A stretch of DNA of 64,000 bases, taken from the NCBI GenBank assembly GCA_016716385.1, contig JADJWL010000005.1:437231-501230 (forward strand), read 5' to 3'. The position numbers were made by a program, and so were the translations under genes. Position 1 is the first letter of the stretch; every line of letters starts with the position of its first letter. The notes under the pieces are model-generated. The model did not search any database, was not told the origin of the DNA, and saw only the letters and a list, made by a program, of their open reading frames with translations. Positions 41,998-50,689 of this stretch are shown one piece after another. Source of the stretch: Bryobacterales bacterium. Its GTDB lineage: Bacteria; Acidobacteriota; Terriglobia; Bryobacterales; Bryobacteraceae.

Positions 41998-42202
41998 GCG
42001 GCTCATCCAGGCCCTTTGGCAGGCCTTGATCGTCGTACAGCATCGCCGCGTGATCCGCAGATGAGACTTGCCGGTCCATGTTTTCGCGCTGCAACGCGTT
42101 CTGGACCGCGTCCAGGACTGCCTGACCCAGCGACACCCCGCGCAAGCGTGCCAGCTCGGCCGCGAGTTCTCGAACCTGAGGATTCCTGATATTGAGGGAC
42201 AT
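41987..42202 (-). CDS. Orphan VapB-type antitoxin
   Basis: The 71-residue protein starts MSLNIRNPQVRELAAELARL, then RGVSLGQAVLDAVQNAL, the pattern of Rv0623-like VapB antitoxins (MSLNIKNPE..RLA.ELA). No VapC follows: the next sequence in its direction is the convergent dinB gene. I read it as a solitary antitoxin left after toxin loss, or one that acts in trans. Confidence 0.75.
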   Translation of the reverse strand: MSLNIRNPQVRELAAELARLRGVSLGQAVLDAVQNALQRENMDRQVSSADHAAMLYDDQGLPKGLDEPPSP

Positions 42203-42327
42203 AAGCAACCACGGTGGATTAGGCTTCTCCAATTGTGCCAGCAAGCCGTGGTGCCGGAACTTTTCCAGTCCGGCCTGTCGATTCACGGTCCGCTCAAGCG
42301 ACGATATCGGGGAAGGAGAGATTCGCT

Positions 42328-42687
42328 TTGAAGTATCTGTGCCTCGTCTACGCCGAAGAGAGCAAGCTCGAAGGGATGTCCGACGAAGAGTGCGTGGCTT
42401 ATGACGAAGCGCTTCGGGGCCGAGGCCAGTGCGTCGCTTCCGAAGCGCTCCAGCCGGTGCGGACGGCCGCGACAGTCCGGGTGCGCAATGGACAGGTGTC
42501 GGTGACCGACGGTCCGTTTGCCGAAACCAAAGAGTCCCTCGCAGGCTTCTACCTCGTCGAGGCCCCAGACCTGAACGAGGCCATCCGCATTGCGGCCGGA
42601 ATCCCCCCGGCGCGCGCCGGTTCCGTCGAGGTGCGCCCGATTCGCGAACTGACCGGCAGGAACCTTGGACGGAAGGAGACACGATGA
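42328..42687 (+). CDS. YCII-related / DGPF-domain protein
   Basis: From TTG 42328, ten bases after AAGGAG, the protein is 119 residues: KYLCLVYAEESKLEGMSDEE, then VSVTDGPFAETKESLAGFYL with the DGPF motif, and DLNEAIRIAAGIPPARAGSV. The YCII fold is a small alpha/beta dimer. DGPF proteins are commonly encoded next to COG4941-type ECF sigma factors, as here. Its stop overlaps the next ATG (ATGA). Biochemical role unknown. Confidence 0.85.
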   Translation: MKYLCLVYAEESKLEGMSDEECVAYDEALRGRGQCVASEALQPVRTAATVRVRNGQVSVTDGPFAETKESLAGFYLVEAPDLNEAIRIAAGIPPARAGSVEVRPIRELTGRNLGRKETR

Positions 42688-42803
42688 AGACGGAACCGCA
42701 AGCGAAACACTGCTGGCTGCGGCAACTGGTGGGCGAGTGGACCTACGAAGTCGAGGCGATTCCCGGTCTGTTCATGACGATGCACTCGCGCCGGAGCGCG
42801 TAG
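42684..42803 (+). pseudogene. DUF1579-like stub (39 codons)
   Basis: It begins MKTEPQAKHCWLRQLVGEWT and continues YEVEA, the N-terminus of DUF1579 proteins, which normally run to about 150 residues and occur in DGPF/ECF clusters. After IPGLFMTMHSRRSA it ends at TAG, so most of the domain is gone, apparently through an internal deletion. It overlaps the DGPF gene by four bases and sits 11 bases before the sigma gene. Confidence 0.65.
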
Positions 42804-42814
42804 AGCGGGGCCTC

Positions 42815-44053
42815 ATGGCAGCCGGAGAAACGGACGTCCGGGAGCTGGCTGGAGATCTGTACCGCCGGGAGTCGAGGCGGGTACTGGCCACGCTGATTCG
42901 GCTCCTCGGTGATTTCGATCTGGCCGAAGAAGCGCTTCAGGACGCCTTTGCCGCGGCGGTCGAACAGTGGCCCCGCGACGGCGTCCCGGCGAATCCGCGT
43001 GCCTGGCTGGTCTCGGCCGGCCGTTTCAAAGCGATCGACAACCTGCGGCGGCGAGCCCGCTTCGAAGCGGCAGCCGCGGCCTTGGCGCGGCAGGTCCCGG
43101 AGGCTGCCGGCGGTCCGGACGAAGACCTGCTTGAGGATGACCGGCTCCGGCTGATCTTCACCTGCTGCCACCCGGCGCTGCGGCCGGATGCTCGCGCCGC
43201 CCTCACGCTGCGGGAAGTGTGCGGACTCACCACGGAGGAAATCGCACGGGCGTTCCTCGCTTCGCCGGCGGCTGTGGCGCAGCGGATCGTCCGGGCCAAA
43301 GCCAAGATCCGCGAGGCGAAGATCCCTTACCGGGTTCCTTCAAGGGAAGAGTTGCCGGAACGGCTCGATGCCGTGTTGCAGGTGACCTATCTGGTCTTCA
43401 ACGAAGGCTACTCGGCTTCGACGGGTGAGGACCTGACGCGGCCGGATCTGTCGAGCGAGGCAATCCGGCTGGCGCAGCTCCTCCTCGATTTGCTTCCGGA
43501 GCCGGAGGTGATGGGATTGCTGGCCCTGATGCTCCTCCACGAGTCCCGGCGTGCCGCGCGGACCTCGCCCGATGGCGAACTGGTCCTGCTTGCCGATCAG
43601 GACCGGACCCTGTGGGATCGCACTCAGATCGCCGAGGGGACGGCACTGGTGGAACGCGCTCTGTGCTCCCGCCGCATCGGGCCGTATGCGCTCCAGGCGG
43701 CGATCGTCGCGCTCCACGCCGAAGCGTCAAGCGCGGATGCCACCGACTGGGCGCAGATCGCCGGATTGTACGGCGTCCTGGCGCGGGCCGATCCATCGCC
43801 CGTAGTAGAACTGAACCGGGCGGTCGCGGTGGCGATGCACAAGGGTCCGGAAGCGGGTCTTGCTCTGATTGACGCTCTGCTCGCCGGCGGAGCGCTGGCG
43901 GACTACCACCTCGCCCATGCAGCCCGCGCGGATTTGTGCCGGAGAATGGGCCGGACTGCCGATGCCCGCGCTGCCTACGAAAGGGCGCTGGAACTCGCGC
44001 GGCAGCAACCGGAGCGGCGTTTTCTTGAGCGCCGGCTCAAGGAACTGGTCTAG
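42815..44053 (+). CDS. ECF-like sigma factor of the COG4941 type
   Basis: This 412-residue protein is a long sigma factor. Region 2 is RVLATLIRLLGDFDLAEEAL, QDAFAAAVEQWPRDGVPANP and RAWLVSAGRFKAIDNLRRRA. Region 4 includes LRLIFTCCHPALRPDARAAL, TLREVCGLTTEEIARAFLAS and PAAVAQRIVRAKAKIREAKI. A C-terminal helical extension (about 190-412, AYLVFNEGYSASTG-like, then ALHAEASSADATDWAQIAGL) resembles tetratricopeptide repeats and takes the place of an anti-sigma factor in this family. DGPF genes usually accompany it. Confidence 0.87.
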   Translation: MAAGETDVRELAGDLYRRESRRVLATLIRLLGDFDLAEEALQDAFAAAVEQWPRDGVPANPRAWLVSAGRFKAIDNLRRRARFEAAAAALARQVPEAAGGPDEDLLEDDRLRLIFTCCHPALRPDARAALTLREVCGLTTEEIARAFLASPAAVAQRIVRAKAKIREAKIPYRVPSREELPERLDAVLQVTYLVFNEGYSASTGEDLTRPDLSSEAIRLAQLLLDLLPEPEVMGLLALMLLHESRRAARTSPDGELVLLADQDRTLWDRTQIAEGTALVERALCSRRIGPYALQAAIVALHAEASSADATDWAQIAGLYGVLARADPSPVVELNRAVAVAMHKGPEAGLALIDALLAGGALADYHLAHAARADLCRRMGRTADARAAYERALELARQQPERRFLERRLKELV

Positions 44054-44071
44054 GAAGACAAGGAGGCAAGG

Positions 44072-45199
44072 ATGGAAACGAACGGCAACCGCGTGCGCGT
44101 CCTGGTGGGCACCAAGAAGGGCGCGTTCATTTTGACCTCGGACGGCAAGCGCCGGCAGTGGGATGTGAGCGGTCCCCACTTCGCCGGTTGGGAGATCTAT
44201 CACGTCAAGGGATCCCCGGCCGCGCCGGACCGGATCTACGCATCGCAATCGAGCGGGTGGTTCGGACAGCTCATCCAGCGCTCGGACGATGGCGGCAAAA
44301 CCTGGGAGCCGGTGGGCAATCAGTTTGCCTACGACGGCGTGCCCGGCACCCACCAGTGGTACGACGGGACGCCGCATCCGTGGGAGTTCAAACGGGTCTG
44401 GCACCTGGAGCCTTCGCTCGCGGCCGCGGATACCGTTTATGCGGGCGTCGAAGACGCCGCCTTGTTCCGCAGCACCGACGGAGGCGCTTCCTGGCAGGAA
44501 CTGTCCGGCCTGCGCGGGCACGGGTCCGGGCCGCAATGGCAGCCCGGCGCCGGCGGCCTGGGTCTGCACACGATCGTGCTCGATCCGTCCGACGCGCGCC
44601 GCCTGTTCATCGCCATCTCCGCCGCCGGGGCGTTCCGCTCGGACGATGCCGGGGAAACATGGCGGGCGATCAACCGCGGCCTGCGCTCGGAATACATCCC
44701 GGACCCCGCGGCCGAAGTCGGCCATTGTGTCCACCGAATCGCCATGCATCCGTCTCGGCCGTCCGTTCTGTTCATGCAGAAGCACTGGGACGTCATGAGG
44801 ACCGACGACGCCGGCGAATCCTGGTATGAAGTGAGCGGCAACCTGCCGACCGACTTCGGCTTCGTGATCGATGTCCACGCCCATGAACCGGAGACGATCT
44901 ACGTCGTCCCGATCAAGAGCGACTCGGAGCACTTCCCGCCGGACGGCAAGCTGCGTGTCTATCGCAGCCGCACTGGAGGGAACGAGTGGGAAGCGTTGAC
45001 GAACGGCCTGCCGCAGGACAACTGTTACGTGAACGTCCTGCGTGACGCGATGTCGGTCGACTCGCTCGATCCGTGCGGCGTCTACTTCGGCACCACCGGC
45101 GGGCAGGTCTACGCATCGCCCGACGGCGGCGAACACTGGGCTCCGATTGTGCGCGATCTGCCGCCCGTGCTCTCGGTCGAGGTGCAAACGCTGCGATGA
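44072..45199 (+). CDS. BNR/sialidase-like beta-propeller protein
   Basis: This 375-residue cytosolic-looking protein (no signal peptide) has repeated Asp-box/BNR motifs: QRSDDGGKTWEPVG, FRSTDGGASWQELS, FRSDDAGETWRAIN, MRTDDAGESWYEVS and ASPDGGEHWAPIV. It begins VRVLVGTKKGAFILTSDGKR. Proteins of this kind are named 'exo-alpha-sialidase' or 'WD40/YCF48-like' in databases, usually without evidence. Active-site residues of true sialidases are not evident to me. It is translationally coupled (ATGA) to a MoaD/ThiS-like gene. Confidence 0.75.
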   Translation: METNGNRVRVLVGTKKGAFILTSDGKRRQWDVSGPHFAGWEIYHVKGSPAAPDRIYASQSSGWFGQLIQRSDDGGKTWEPVGNQFAYDGVPGTHQWYDGTPHPWEFKRVWHLEPSLAAADTVYAGVEDAALFRSTDGGASWQELSGLRGHGSGPQWQPGAGGLGLHTIVLDPSDARRLFIAISAAGAFRSDDAGETWRAINRGLRSEYIPDPAAEVGHCVHRIAMHPSRPSVLFMQKHWDVMRTDDAGESWYEVSGNLPTDFGFVIDVHAHEPETIYVVPIKSDSEHFPPDGKLRVYRSRTGGNEWEALTNGLPQDNCYVNVLRDAMSVDSLDPCGVYFGTTGGQVYASPDGGEHWAPIVRDLPPVLSVEVQTLR

Positions 45200-45492
45200 T
45201 CCGCGTCGTGCTGCCCGCCCATCTGCGGACACTGGCCAAAGTGAGCGGCGAACTGCTGCTCGAAGTGGAAGGGCCGCCCACGCCCGGGGGCGTGCTCGAC
45301 GCGCTGGAAGCACGCTACCCGGTGCTGCGCGGAACGATCCGCGATCACGTGACACTGGCGCGCCGTCCCTACGTCAGGTTTTTCGCCTGCGGGCAGGACC
45401 TGTCGCACGACCCGCCCGGCGTCCCTCTGCCGGAAGCGGTGGCGTCCGGGGTAGAACCGTTTATTGTGCTGGGCGCAGTCGCGGGCGGCTGA
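45196..45492 (+). CDS. MoaD/ThiS family sulfur-carrier-like protein
   Basis: This 98-residue protein begins MIRVVLPAHLRTLAKVSGEL and ends FIVLGAVAGG. The C-terminal Gly-Gly is the activation site of MoaD/ThiS sulfur carriers, and the ubiquitin-like fold is consistent with VLDALEARYPVLRGTIRD and DVFVRFF-like strands in the middle. No moaE, thiG or activating enzyme is present. Coupling to the BNR protein suggests the two form an unassigned functional pair. Confidence 0.72.
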   Translation: MIRVVLPAHLRTLAKVSGELLLEVEGPPTPGGVLDALEARYPVLRGTIRDHVTLARRPYVRFFACGQDLSHDPPGVPLPEAVASGVEPFIVLGAVAGG

Positions 45493-45546
45493 GGCCGGGT
45501 TGAGTGAGAATAGAGGCACGCGGACTTCCGCCAGGAGCAAATTCGC

Positions 45547-46446
45547 ATGCGCCCGTGTTTTCTTCTGCTGGCCAGTGTCTTGTGCGTCTCCGGCCAGGAG
45601 CGGCCGCGGCTTCCACCTCCCGATCATGCCGGCGTCCGGTACGGGCCGCACGAGCGCAACGTGTTCGACCTGTGGCAGGCCCCCGGTGCCGGACCGGCCC
45701 CGTTCGTCATTTACTACCACGGCGGCGGTTTCCGCGCCGGGGACAAACGATCGCTCAATCCCGCGCTTCTCGAGAAGCTGCGCGCAGGCGGCATCGCCGT
45801 CGTCGCTGCCAACTATCGCCTGACGGACACCGCCCCGTACCCCGCTCAGATGCACGACGGAGCGCGCGCCCTGCAGTTCCTCCGCCTCCATGCCGGACGC
45901 TACGGAATCGATCCGGCGCGCGCGGGCGCCTTCGGCTCGTCGGCGGGATCGGGCATTTCGCAGTGGGTCGCCTATCACGACGACCTCGCCGATCCGGGGA
46001 ACGCCGACCCGGTCCTCCGGCAATCCACCCGGCTCGCCGCCGTGGCGCCGTTCAACGCCCAGGCTTCGTACGACCCCCGCTTCATCGGGAAGCTCATGAA
46101 TACGGATCAGATTCACCCCGCGCTCGTTACGTTCTTCGGCATGACCTCGGCTGCGGACGTTTCCGATGCCCGCTTCTTCAAGTCGTTCGAAGATGCCTCG
46201 CCGATCAACCACCTCAGCGCCGGTGATCCGCCGATCCTCGTCTATTTCAGCCAGCGCAATGACCCGCTTCCGCCCAACTCCTCCGGTGAACAGCACATCC
46301 ACCATCCGAAGTTCGGGTTCGTCCTCAAAGAGAAGGCAGACCGGCTCGGCGTGCCGTGCACGGTGCTGCTGCGGGAAGATCACCCGGACGGTTTTCCCGT
46401 TGACCGCTTTGCCGGGTTTTTCCAGACCTGGCTCAAGGGCCGGTAG
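45547..46446 (+). CDS. Secreted alpha/beta hydrolase
   Basis: The 299-residue protein has a signal peptide (RPCFLLLASVLCVSGQ) and an esterase-like alpha/beta fold: oxyanion motif FVIYYHGGGFRAGDKR, VVAANYRLTDTAPYPAQMHD and the nucleophile elbow AFGSSAGSGISQW. The HGGG/GSSAG pattern belongs to the hormone-sensitive-lipase-like group. A candidate catalytic His is in LLREDHPDGFP. Substrate unknown; probably an ester or polysaccharide side chain outside the cytoplasm. Confidence 0.82.
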   Translation: MRPCFLLLASVLCVSGQERPRLPPPDHAGVRYGPHERNVFDLWQAPGAGPAPFVIYYHGGGFRAGDKRSLNPALLEKLRAGGIAVVAANYRLTDTAPYPAQMHDGARALQFLRLHAGRYGIDPARAGAFGSSAGSGISQWVAYHDDLADPGNADPVLRQSTRLAAVAPFNAQASYDPRFIGKLMNTDQIHPALVTFFGMTSAADVSDARFFKSFEDASPINHLSAGDPPILVYFSQRNDPLPPNSSGEQHIHHPKFGFVLKEKADRLGVPCTVLLREDHPDGFPVDRFAGFFQTWLKGR

Positions 46447-46478
46447 ATCGCTCGCTGTTTCGAGGTAGCCTATGCCTT

Positions 46479-48158
46479 ATGCTGCCGCCGAGCCATGTGA
46501 CCGGACCAAGGGATACGCCCCTGATCGAGCAAACCATCGGAGCCTTTCTCGATGGCGCCGCCGTCCGCTGGGCGGAGCGCGACGCGCTGATCGTCCGCCA
46601 CCAGAACATTCGCTGGACCTACGGCGAACTCCAGCGGCGCGTGGACGCCCTTGCCGCGGGCTTCCTGGCGCTGGGGCTTGAGCCTGGCGAGCGGGTCGGG
46701 ATCTGGTCGCCGAATCACGCGGAATGGGTCCTCACGCAGTTCGCCACCGCCAAGGCCGGACTCATCCTCGTCACAATCAACCCGGCCTACCGCACTCTCG
46801 AACTCGAGCATGCGCTCCGCAAGGCCGGATGCAAAGCGCTCGTGATGGCGAGCCGGTTCCGCAAAGCCGACTTCGTCGCGACGCTGCGGGAACTTGCGCC
46901 GGAACTGGCGGACGCCCCGCCGGGCAGCCTGCACGCCGCGCGCCTCCCGGAACTCCGCGTCGTGATCTCGCTCGACGCCGAGCCGCCTCCCGGAATGGTG
47001 CCGTTCGCCGCTGTGGCCGCCGGCGGGGATGCCGCCCGCTTGGCTGCTATCCAACCAGGCCTGAGCGCCCATGACCCCATCAACATCCAGTTCACCAGCG
47101 GCACCACGGGACTCCCCAAGGGCGCGACACTCACGCACCGCAACATCCTCAACAACGGCTATTTCAGCGCTCTCACCATGGGTCTGCGCGAAGGGGACAG
47201 GCTCTGCATCCCGGTCCCTCTCTACCACTGCTTCGGCATGGTGCTGTCGAACCTCGCCTGTATCACGGCGGGCGCCGCAATGGTGTTTCCCAGCGAGGGC
47301 TTCGACGCGCGCGCCGTCCTGGAGACGGTCGAAGCGGAGCGCTGCACGATGCTGCACGGCGTGCCGACCATGTTTGTCGCGGAACTGGAGCACCCCGATT
47401 TCGCCAGCTTCGCTCTCTCCAGCCTGCGCGGCGGGATCATGGCCGGATCGCCCTGCCCGATCGAACTGATGCGACGCGTGATCGACCGCATGCACCTGCG
47501 CGAGATCACGATCGGCTATGGCATGACCGAAACCAGCCCGATCAGCTTTCAGAGTTCGATACACGACCCGCTCGACCGCCGCGTGTCGACCGTGGGACGC
47601 ATCCATCCGCACGCTGAGGTGAAGATCGTCGACGCCGCCGGACGCACCGTGCCCCGCGGTGAACCTGGCGAACTACTGACCCGCGGCTACCTGGTCATGC
47701 CCGGCTACTGGGACGATCCGGAGCAGACCGCGGCGGCCATCGACGCCGACGGCTGGATGCGCACCGGTGACCTGGCGACGATCGACGAAGAGGGCTACTG
47801 CAACATCGTCGGACGGATCAAAGATATGGTGATCCGGGGCGGCGAGAACGTGTATCCGCGCGAAATCGAGGAATTCCTCTACCAGCACCCGAAGATCGAG
47901 ACGGTGCAGGTGTTCGGGGTTCCGGACCCGAAGTACGGCGAGGAGATTTGCGCCTGGATCCGCGTGCGCGCCGGGGAGACGCTATCCGACGCGGAGGTGC
48001 GCGAGTTCTGCGCAGACCGCATCGCGCGCTACAAGATCCCCCGCTACATCGAGTTTGTCGACGAGTTCCCGATGACGGTGACCGGCAAGATCCAGAAGTT
48101 CGCCATGCGGAAGAATGTCATGGAACGGCTTGGGTTGCGGCCGCAGGAAACGGCTTGA
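46479..48158 (+). CDS. AMP-dependent acyl-CoA synthetase
   Basis: This 559-residue ANL-superfamily ligase activates a carboxylic acid to its CoA thioester. Core motifs are INIQFTSGTTGLPKGATLTH (P-loop), YGMTETSPISFQSS (adenylate binding), the hinge MRTGDLATIDEEGYCNIVGR, IKDMVIRGGENVYPREIEEF, and the catalytic Lys in MTVTGKIQKFAMRK. Length and motifs fit medium-chain or fatty acyl-CoA ligases (FadD-like); the exact acid cannot be determined. It converges on serS with a one-base gap. Confidence 0.9.
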   Translation: MLPPSHVTGPRDTPLIEQTIGAFLDGAAVRWAERDALIVRHQNIRWTYGELQRRVDALAAGFLALGLEPGERVGIWSPNHAEWVLTQFATAKAGLILVTINPAYRTLELEHALRKAGCKALVMASRFRKADFVATLRELAPELADAPPGSLHAARLPELRVVISLDAEPPPGMVPFAAVAAGGDAARLAAIQPGLSAHDPINIQFTSGTTGLPKGATLTHRNILNNGYFSALTMGLREGDRLCIPVPLYHCFGMVLSNLACITAGAAMVFPSEGFDARAVLETVEAERCTMLHGVPTMFVAELEHPDFASFALSSLRGGIMAGSPCPIELMRRVIDRMHLREITIGYGMTETSPISFQSSIHDPLDRRVSTVGRIHPHAEVKIVDAAGRTVPRGEPGELLTRGYLVMPGYWDDPEQTAAAIDADGWMRTGDLATIDEEGYCNIVGRIKDMVIRGGENVYPREIEEFLYQHPKIETVQVFGVPDPKYGEEICAWIRVRAGETLSDAEVREFCADRIARYKIPRYIEFVDEFPMTVTGKIQKFAMRKNVMERLGLRPQETA

Positions 48159-48159
48159 G

Positions 48160-49455
48160 CTACCCCAGCACGCCCTGCGGCGTAATCCGTTCCGCGTTCA
48201 GGTAGGGACGCAGCGCCTCCGGCACCACGACGGTCCCGTCGGCCGCCTGGTAGTTCTCGACAATTGCCACCCAGGTGCGTCCCACGGCGAGACCGCTGCC
48301 GTTCAGCGTATGGGCGAAGTCCGACTTCGGCTTGCCCCCCTTGCCCGGCTCCCGGTACCGGATGCTCGCGCGGCGCGCCTGGAACGACTCGAAATTCGAG
48401 CAGGACGAAATCTCCTTAAATCCGTTCTGGCCGGGGAGCCACACTTCGATGTCGTACGTCTTCGCGGAGGAGAAGCCCATGTCGCCCGTGCATAGCACCA
48501 CCGTGCGGAAAGGCAGTCCCAGGCGGCGCAGGATGTCCTCGGCGTCCGCCGTCAGCTTCTCGAGTTCTTCGTAGCTCTGTTCCGGCCGGGTGAACTTCAC
48601 GAGCTCCACCTTCTGGAACTGGTGTTGGCGGATGATGCCGCGCACATCCCGTCCGTACGACCCCGCTTCGCTGCGGAAACACGGTGTGTACGCGCACAGG
48701 CGCAGCGGCAGGTTCGATCCTTCGAGTGTCTCGCTGCGGAAGAGGTTCGTCACCGGGACTTCGGCCGTCGGGGCGAGCCAGAAGTCCGTCCCCTCGCACT
48801 TGAAGAGATCCTCGGCGAACTTCGGGAGCTGGCCCGTGCCGTACAAGCTCGCCGAGTTCACCAGGAACGGCGGCAGCACTTCGGTGTAGCCGTGCTCGCG
48901 CGTGTGGACATCGAGCATGAAGTTGATCAGCGCGCGCTCCAGCCGCGCGCCCAGCCCCCAGTAGACCGCGAAGCGCGCTCCGGTCACCTTCGCCGCCCGC
49001 TCCAGGTCGAGGATGCCGAGTTCGGGACCCAGGTCCCAGTGCGCCTTCGGCTCGAAGGAGAACGCGGGCGGTTCACCCACGCGGCGGACCTCGACGTTGT
49101 CCTCGGGGCCGCGTCCGGCCGGGACGGATTCATGCGGCACGTTCGGCACGCCGGCCAGGAACTGGCGGAACTCGTCTTCGAGGGTGCCGGCCTGTTTGTC
49201 CAGTTCCGCGATCCGCTCGCCGATGGCGCGGACTTCCACCTGGCGCGCGGCCGTGTCTTCGCCGGCTTTGCGCAACTGCGCGATCTCCCCGGTGGCCGCG
49301 TTGCGGCGCGCCTTCAACTCCTCGGCTTCCTGAATGGCGGCGCGGCGCCGGGCGTCCAACTCGCGGAACCCTTCGAGGTTGGGCGGGTTGGCCCGCAAGG
49401 ACAGACGGGTCGAGATCGCGTCGAACTGCGCGCGAAAAGTAGCCAGATCGTGCAT
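48160..49455 (-). CDS. serS: Seryl-tRNA synthetase
   Basis: The 431-residue class II synthetase charges serine tRNA and also tRNA(Sec), the substrate of SelA encoded elsewhere in this window. It has the N-terminal antiparallel coiled-coil arm (about 30-100, rich in Glu/Arg) and the catalytic core with TEVLPPFLVNSASLYGTGQL, class II motif 2 (TPCFRSEAGSYGRDVRG) and motif 3 (AVGRTWVAIVENYQ). No T-box or other leader element is apparent upstream, where a short zinc-ribbon gene ends 45 bases away. Confidence 0.94.
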   Translation of the reverse strand: MHDLATFRAQFDAISTRLSLRANPPNLEGFRELDARRRAAIQEAEELKARRNAATGEIAQLRKAGEDTAARQVEVRAIGERIAELDKQAGTLEDEFRQFLAGVPNVPHESVPAGRGPEDNVEVRRVGEPPAFSFEPKAHWDLGPELGILDLERAAKVTGARFAVYWGLGARLERALINFMLDVHTREHGYTEVLPPFLVNSASLYGTGQLPKFAEDLFKCEGTDFWLAPTAEVPVTNLFRSETLEGSNLPLRLCAYTPCFRSEAGSYGRDVRGIIRQHQFQKVELVKFTRPEQSYEELEKLTADAEDILRRLGLPFRTVVLCTGDMGFSSAKTYDIEVWLPGQNGFKEISSCSNFESFQARRASIRYREPGKGGKPKSDFAHTLNGSGLAVGRTWVAIVENYQAADGTVVVPEALRPYLNAERITPQGVLG

Positions 49456-49500
49456 CGGATCTATGCTAGCGCAGCGTGGGATACGGGCTTCGCAGGCGGG

Positions 49501-49668
49501 CTATTCCTCTTCCTCGTAGACCGGCACCATCTCCAGGTCTTCAGCTTCGAAAATCATCCGGCAGTCGACGCATTCCACGTAATCCACGCCATCGCGCCGG
49601 GCAATCATGACAGTGTTCTTATGCTCACAAGCCGTCTGCATAACGGAGATACTGTCTATCTTATGCAT
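49501..49668 (-). CDS. 55-residue zinc-ribbon-like protein
   Basis: This short gene starts at ATG 49668 and ends at TAG 49501-49503. The protein begins MHKIDSISVMQTACEHKNTV and contains a CEH...CVDC arrangement (Cys14, His16, Cys33, Cys36), suggesting a single zinc-binding ribbon, and ends in an acidic tail (AEDLEMVPVYEEEE). It precedes serS on the same strand by 45 bases and may be co-transcribed. The coding call rests on the Cys pattern, start context and acidic tail. Confidence 0.6.
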   Translation of the reverse strand: MHKIDSISVMQTACEHKNTVMIARRDGVDYVECVDCRMIFEAEDLEMVPVYEEEE

Positions 49669-49720
49669 CGACGAAACCTTGTCAAGAGCCTCCGGGCGAT
49701 TGTGGGATAGAATCCGGACA

Positions 49721-50689
49721 ATGCCCTATCCGATCCACCGTCCGCGCCGTTTGCGGCGGACCGAGTCCCTGCGGCGGCTGGTCCGCGAAACACGCCTGGC
49801 TCCCTCGCAGTTGATTCTGCCCCTGTTCGTCTGTCCCGGCGAAGGCATCCGTCGGGAGATCTCCGCCATGCCGGGCAACTCCCAGCTTTCGATCGATCAA
49901 CTTGTCCGCGAATGCGAAGAGGTGCAGTCGCTCGAACTGGGCGGGGTGATCCTGTTCGGACTTCCCGAGAGCAAGGACGAGGAGGCTTCGGGCGCGTACG
50001 CCGAAGACGGCATCGTGCAGCGCGCGGTCCGGGCGTTGAAGGAGAACGTGCCCGGGCTGCTTGTGATGACCGATGTCTGCAACTGCGAGTACACCAGCCA
50101 CGGCCACTGCGGCAAGATCGTGGATGGCGACGTGGACAACGACGCCACGCTCGACTGGCTCGCGGCAGCGGCCGTGTCCCACGCGCGCGCCGGGGCGGAC
50201 GTCGTGGCGCCTTCGGACATGATGGATGGCCGCGTCGGGCGGATCCGCGCGGCGCTCGATGCCGCGGGCTTCGCGCACGTGCCGGTGCTCTCCTACGCGG
50301 CGAAGTTCGCCTCCTGCTTCTACGGGCCGTTTCGCGAAGCGGCTGAGTCCACGCCGCAGTTCGGCGACCGGCGCAGCTACCAGATGGACCCCGCCAACGC
50401 CCGTGAAGCCATGCGCGAGATCGCGCTCGATCTGGAAGAGGGCGCCGACATGATCATGGTGAAGCCGGCCATGCCCTATCTGGACCTGATCTGGCAGGCG
50501 CGGCAGCGTTGGGACGTCCCCATCGCCGCCTATCAGGTGAGCGGCGAGTTCTCCATGATCCAGGCGGCGGCGCGCAACGGGTGGATCGATGGCGATCGCG
50601 CGATGATCGAGTCCCTCACGGCGATCCGGCGATCCGGCGCGGACTGCATCCTCACCTACTTCGCCAAGGACGCCGCCAGGCTACTCTAG
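49721..50689 (+). CDS. hemB: Delta-aminolevulinic acid dehydratase (porphobilinogen synthase)
   Basis: From ATG 49721 the protein is 322 residues. It condenses two 5-aminolevulinate molecules to porphobilinogen in heme synthesis. Landmarks are LILPLFVCPGEG, the Cys-type metal site MTDVCNCEYTSHGHCGKI (three Cys, so zinc-dependent type), VAPSDMMDGRVGRIR, the Schiff-base Lys in LSYAAKFASCFYGPFREA, and MVKPAMPYLD with the second active-site Lys. Its TAG overlaps the GTG of rhaB. Confidence 0.94.
   Translation: MPYPIHRPRRLRRTESLRRLVRETRLAPSQLILPLFVCPGEGIRREISAMPGNSQLSIDQLVRECEEVQSLELGGVILFGLPESKDEEASGAYAEDGIVQRAVRALKENVPGLLVMTDVCNCEYTSHGHCGKIVDGDVDNDATLDWLAAAAVSHARAGADVVAPSDMMDGRVGRIRAALDAAGFAHVPVLSYAAKFASCFYGPFREAAESTPQFGDRRSYQMDPANAREAMREIALDLEEGADMIMVKPAMPYLDLIWQARQRWDVPIAAYQVSGEFSMIQAAARNGWIDGDRAMIESLTAIRRSGADCILTYFAKDAARLL

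Noticed and set aside
43727..45355. 542-codon minus-strand frame opposite the BNR gene
   Set aside because: No start context or domain; the BNR Asp-box repeats lie on the plus strand.
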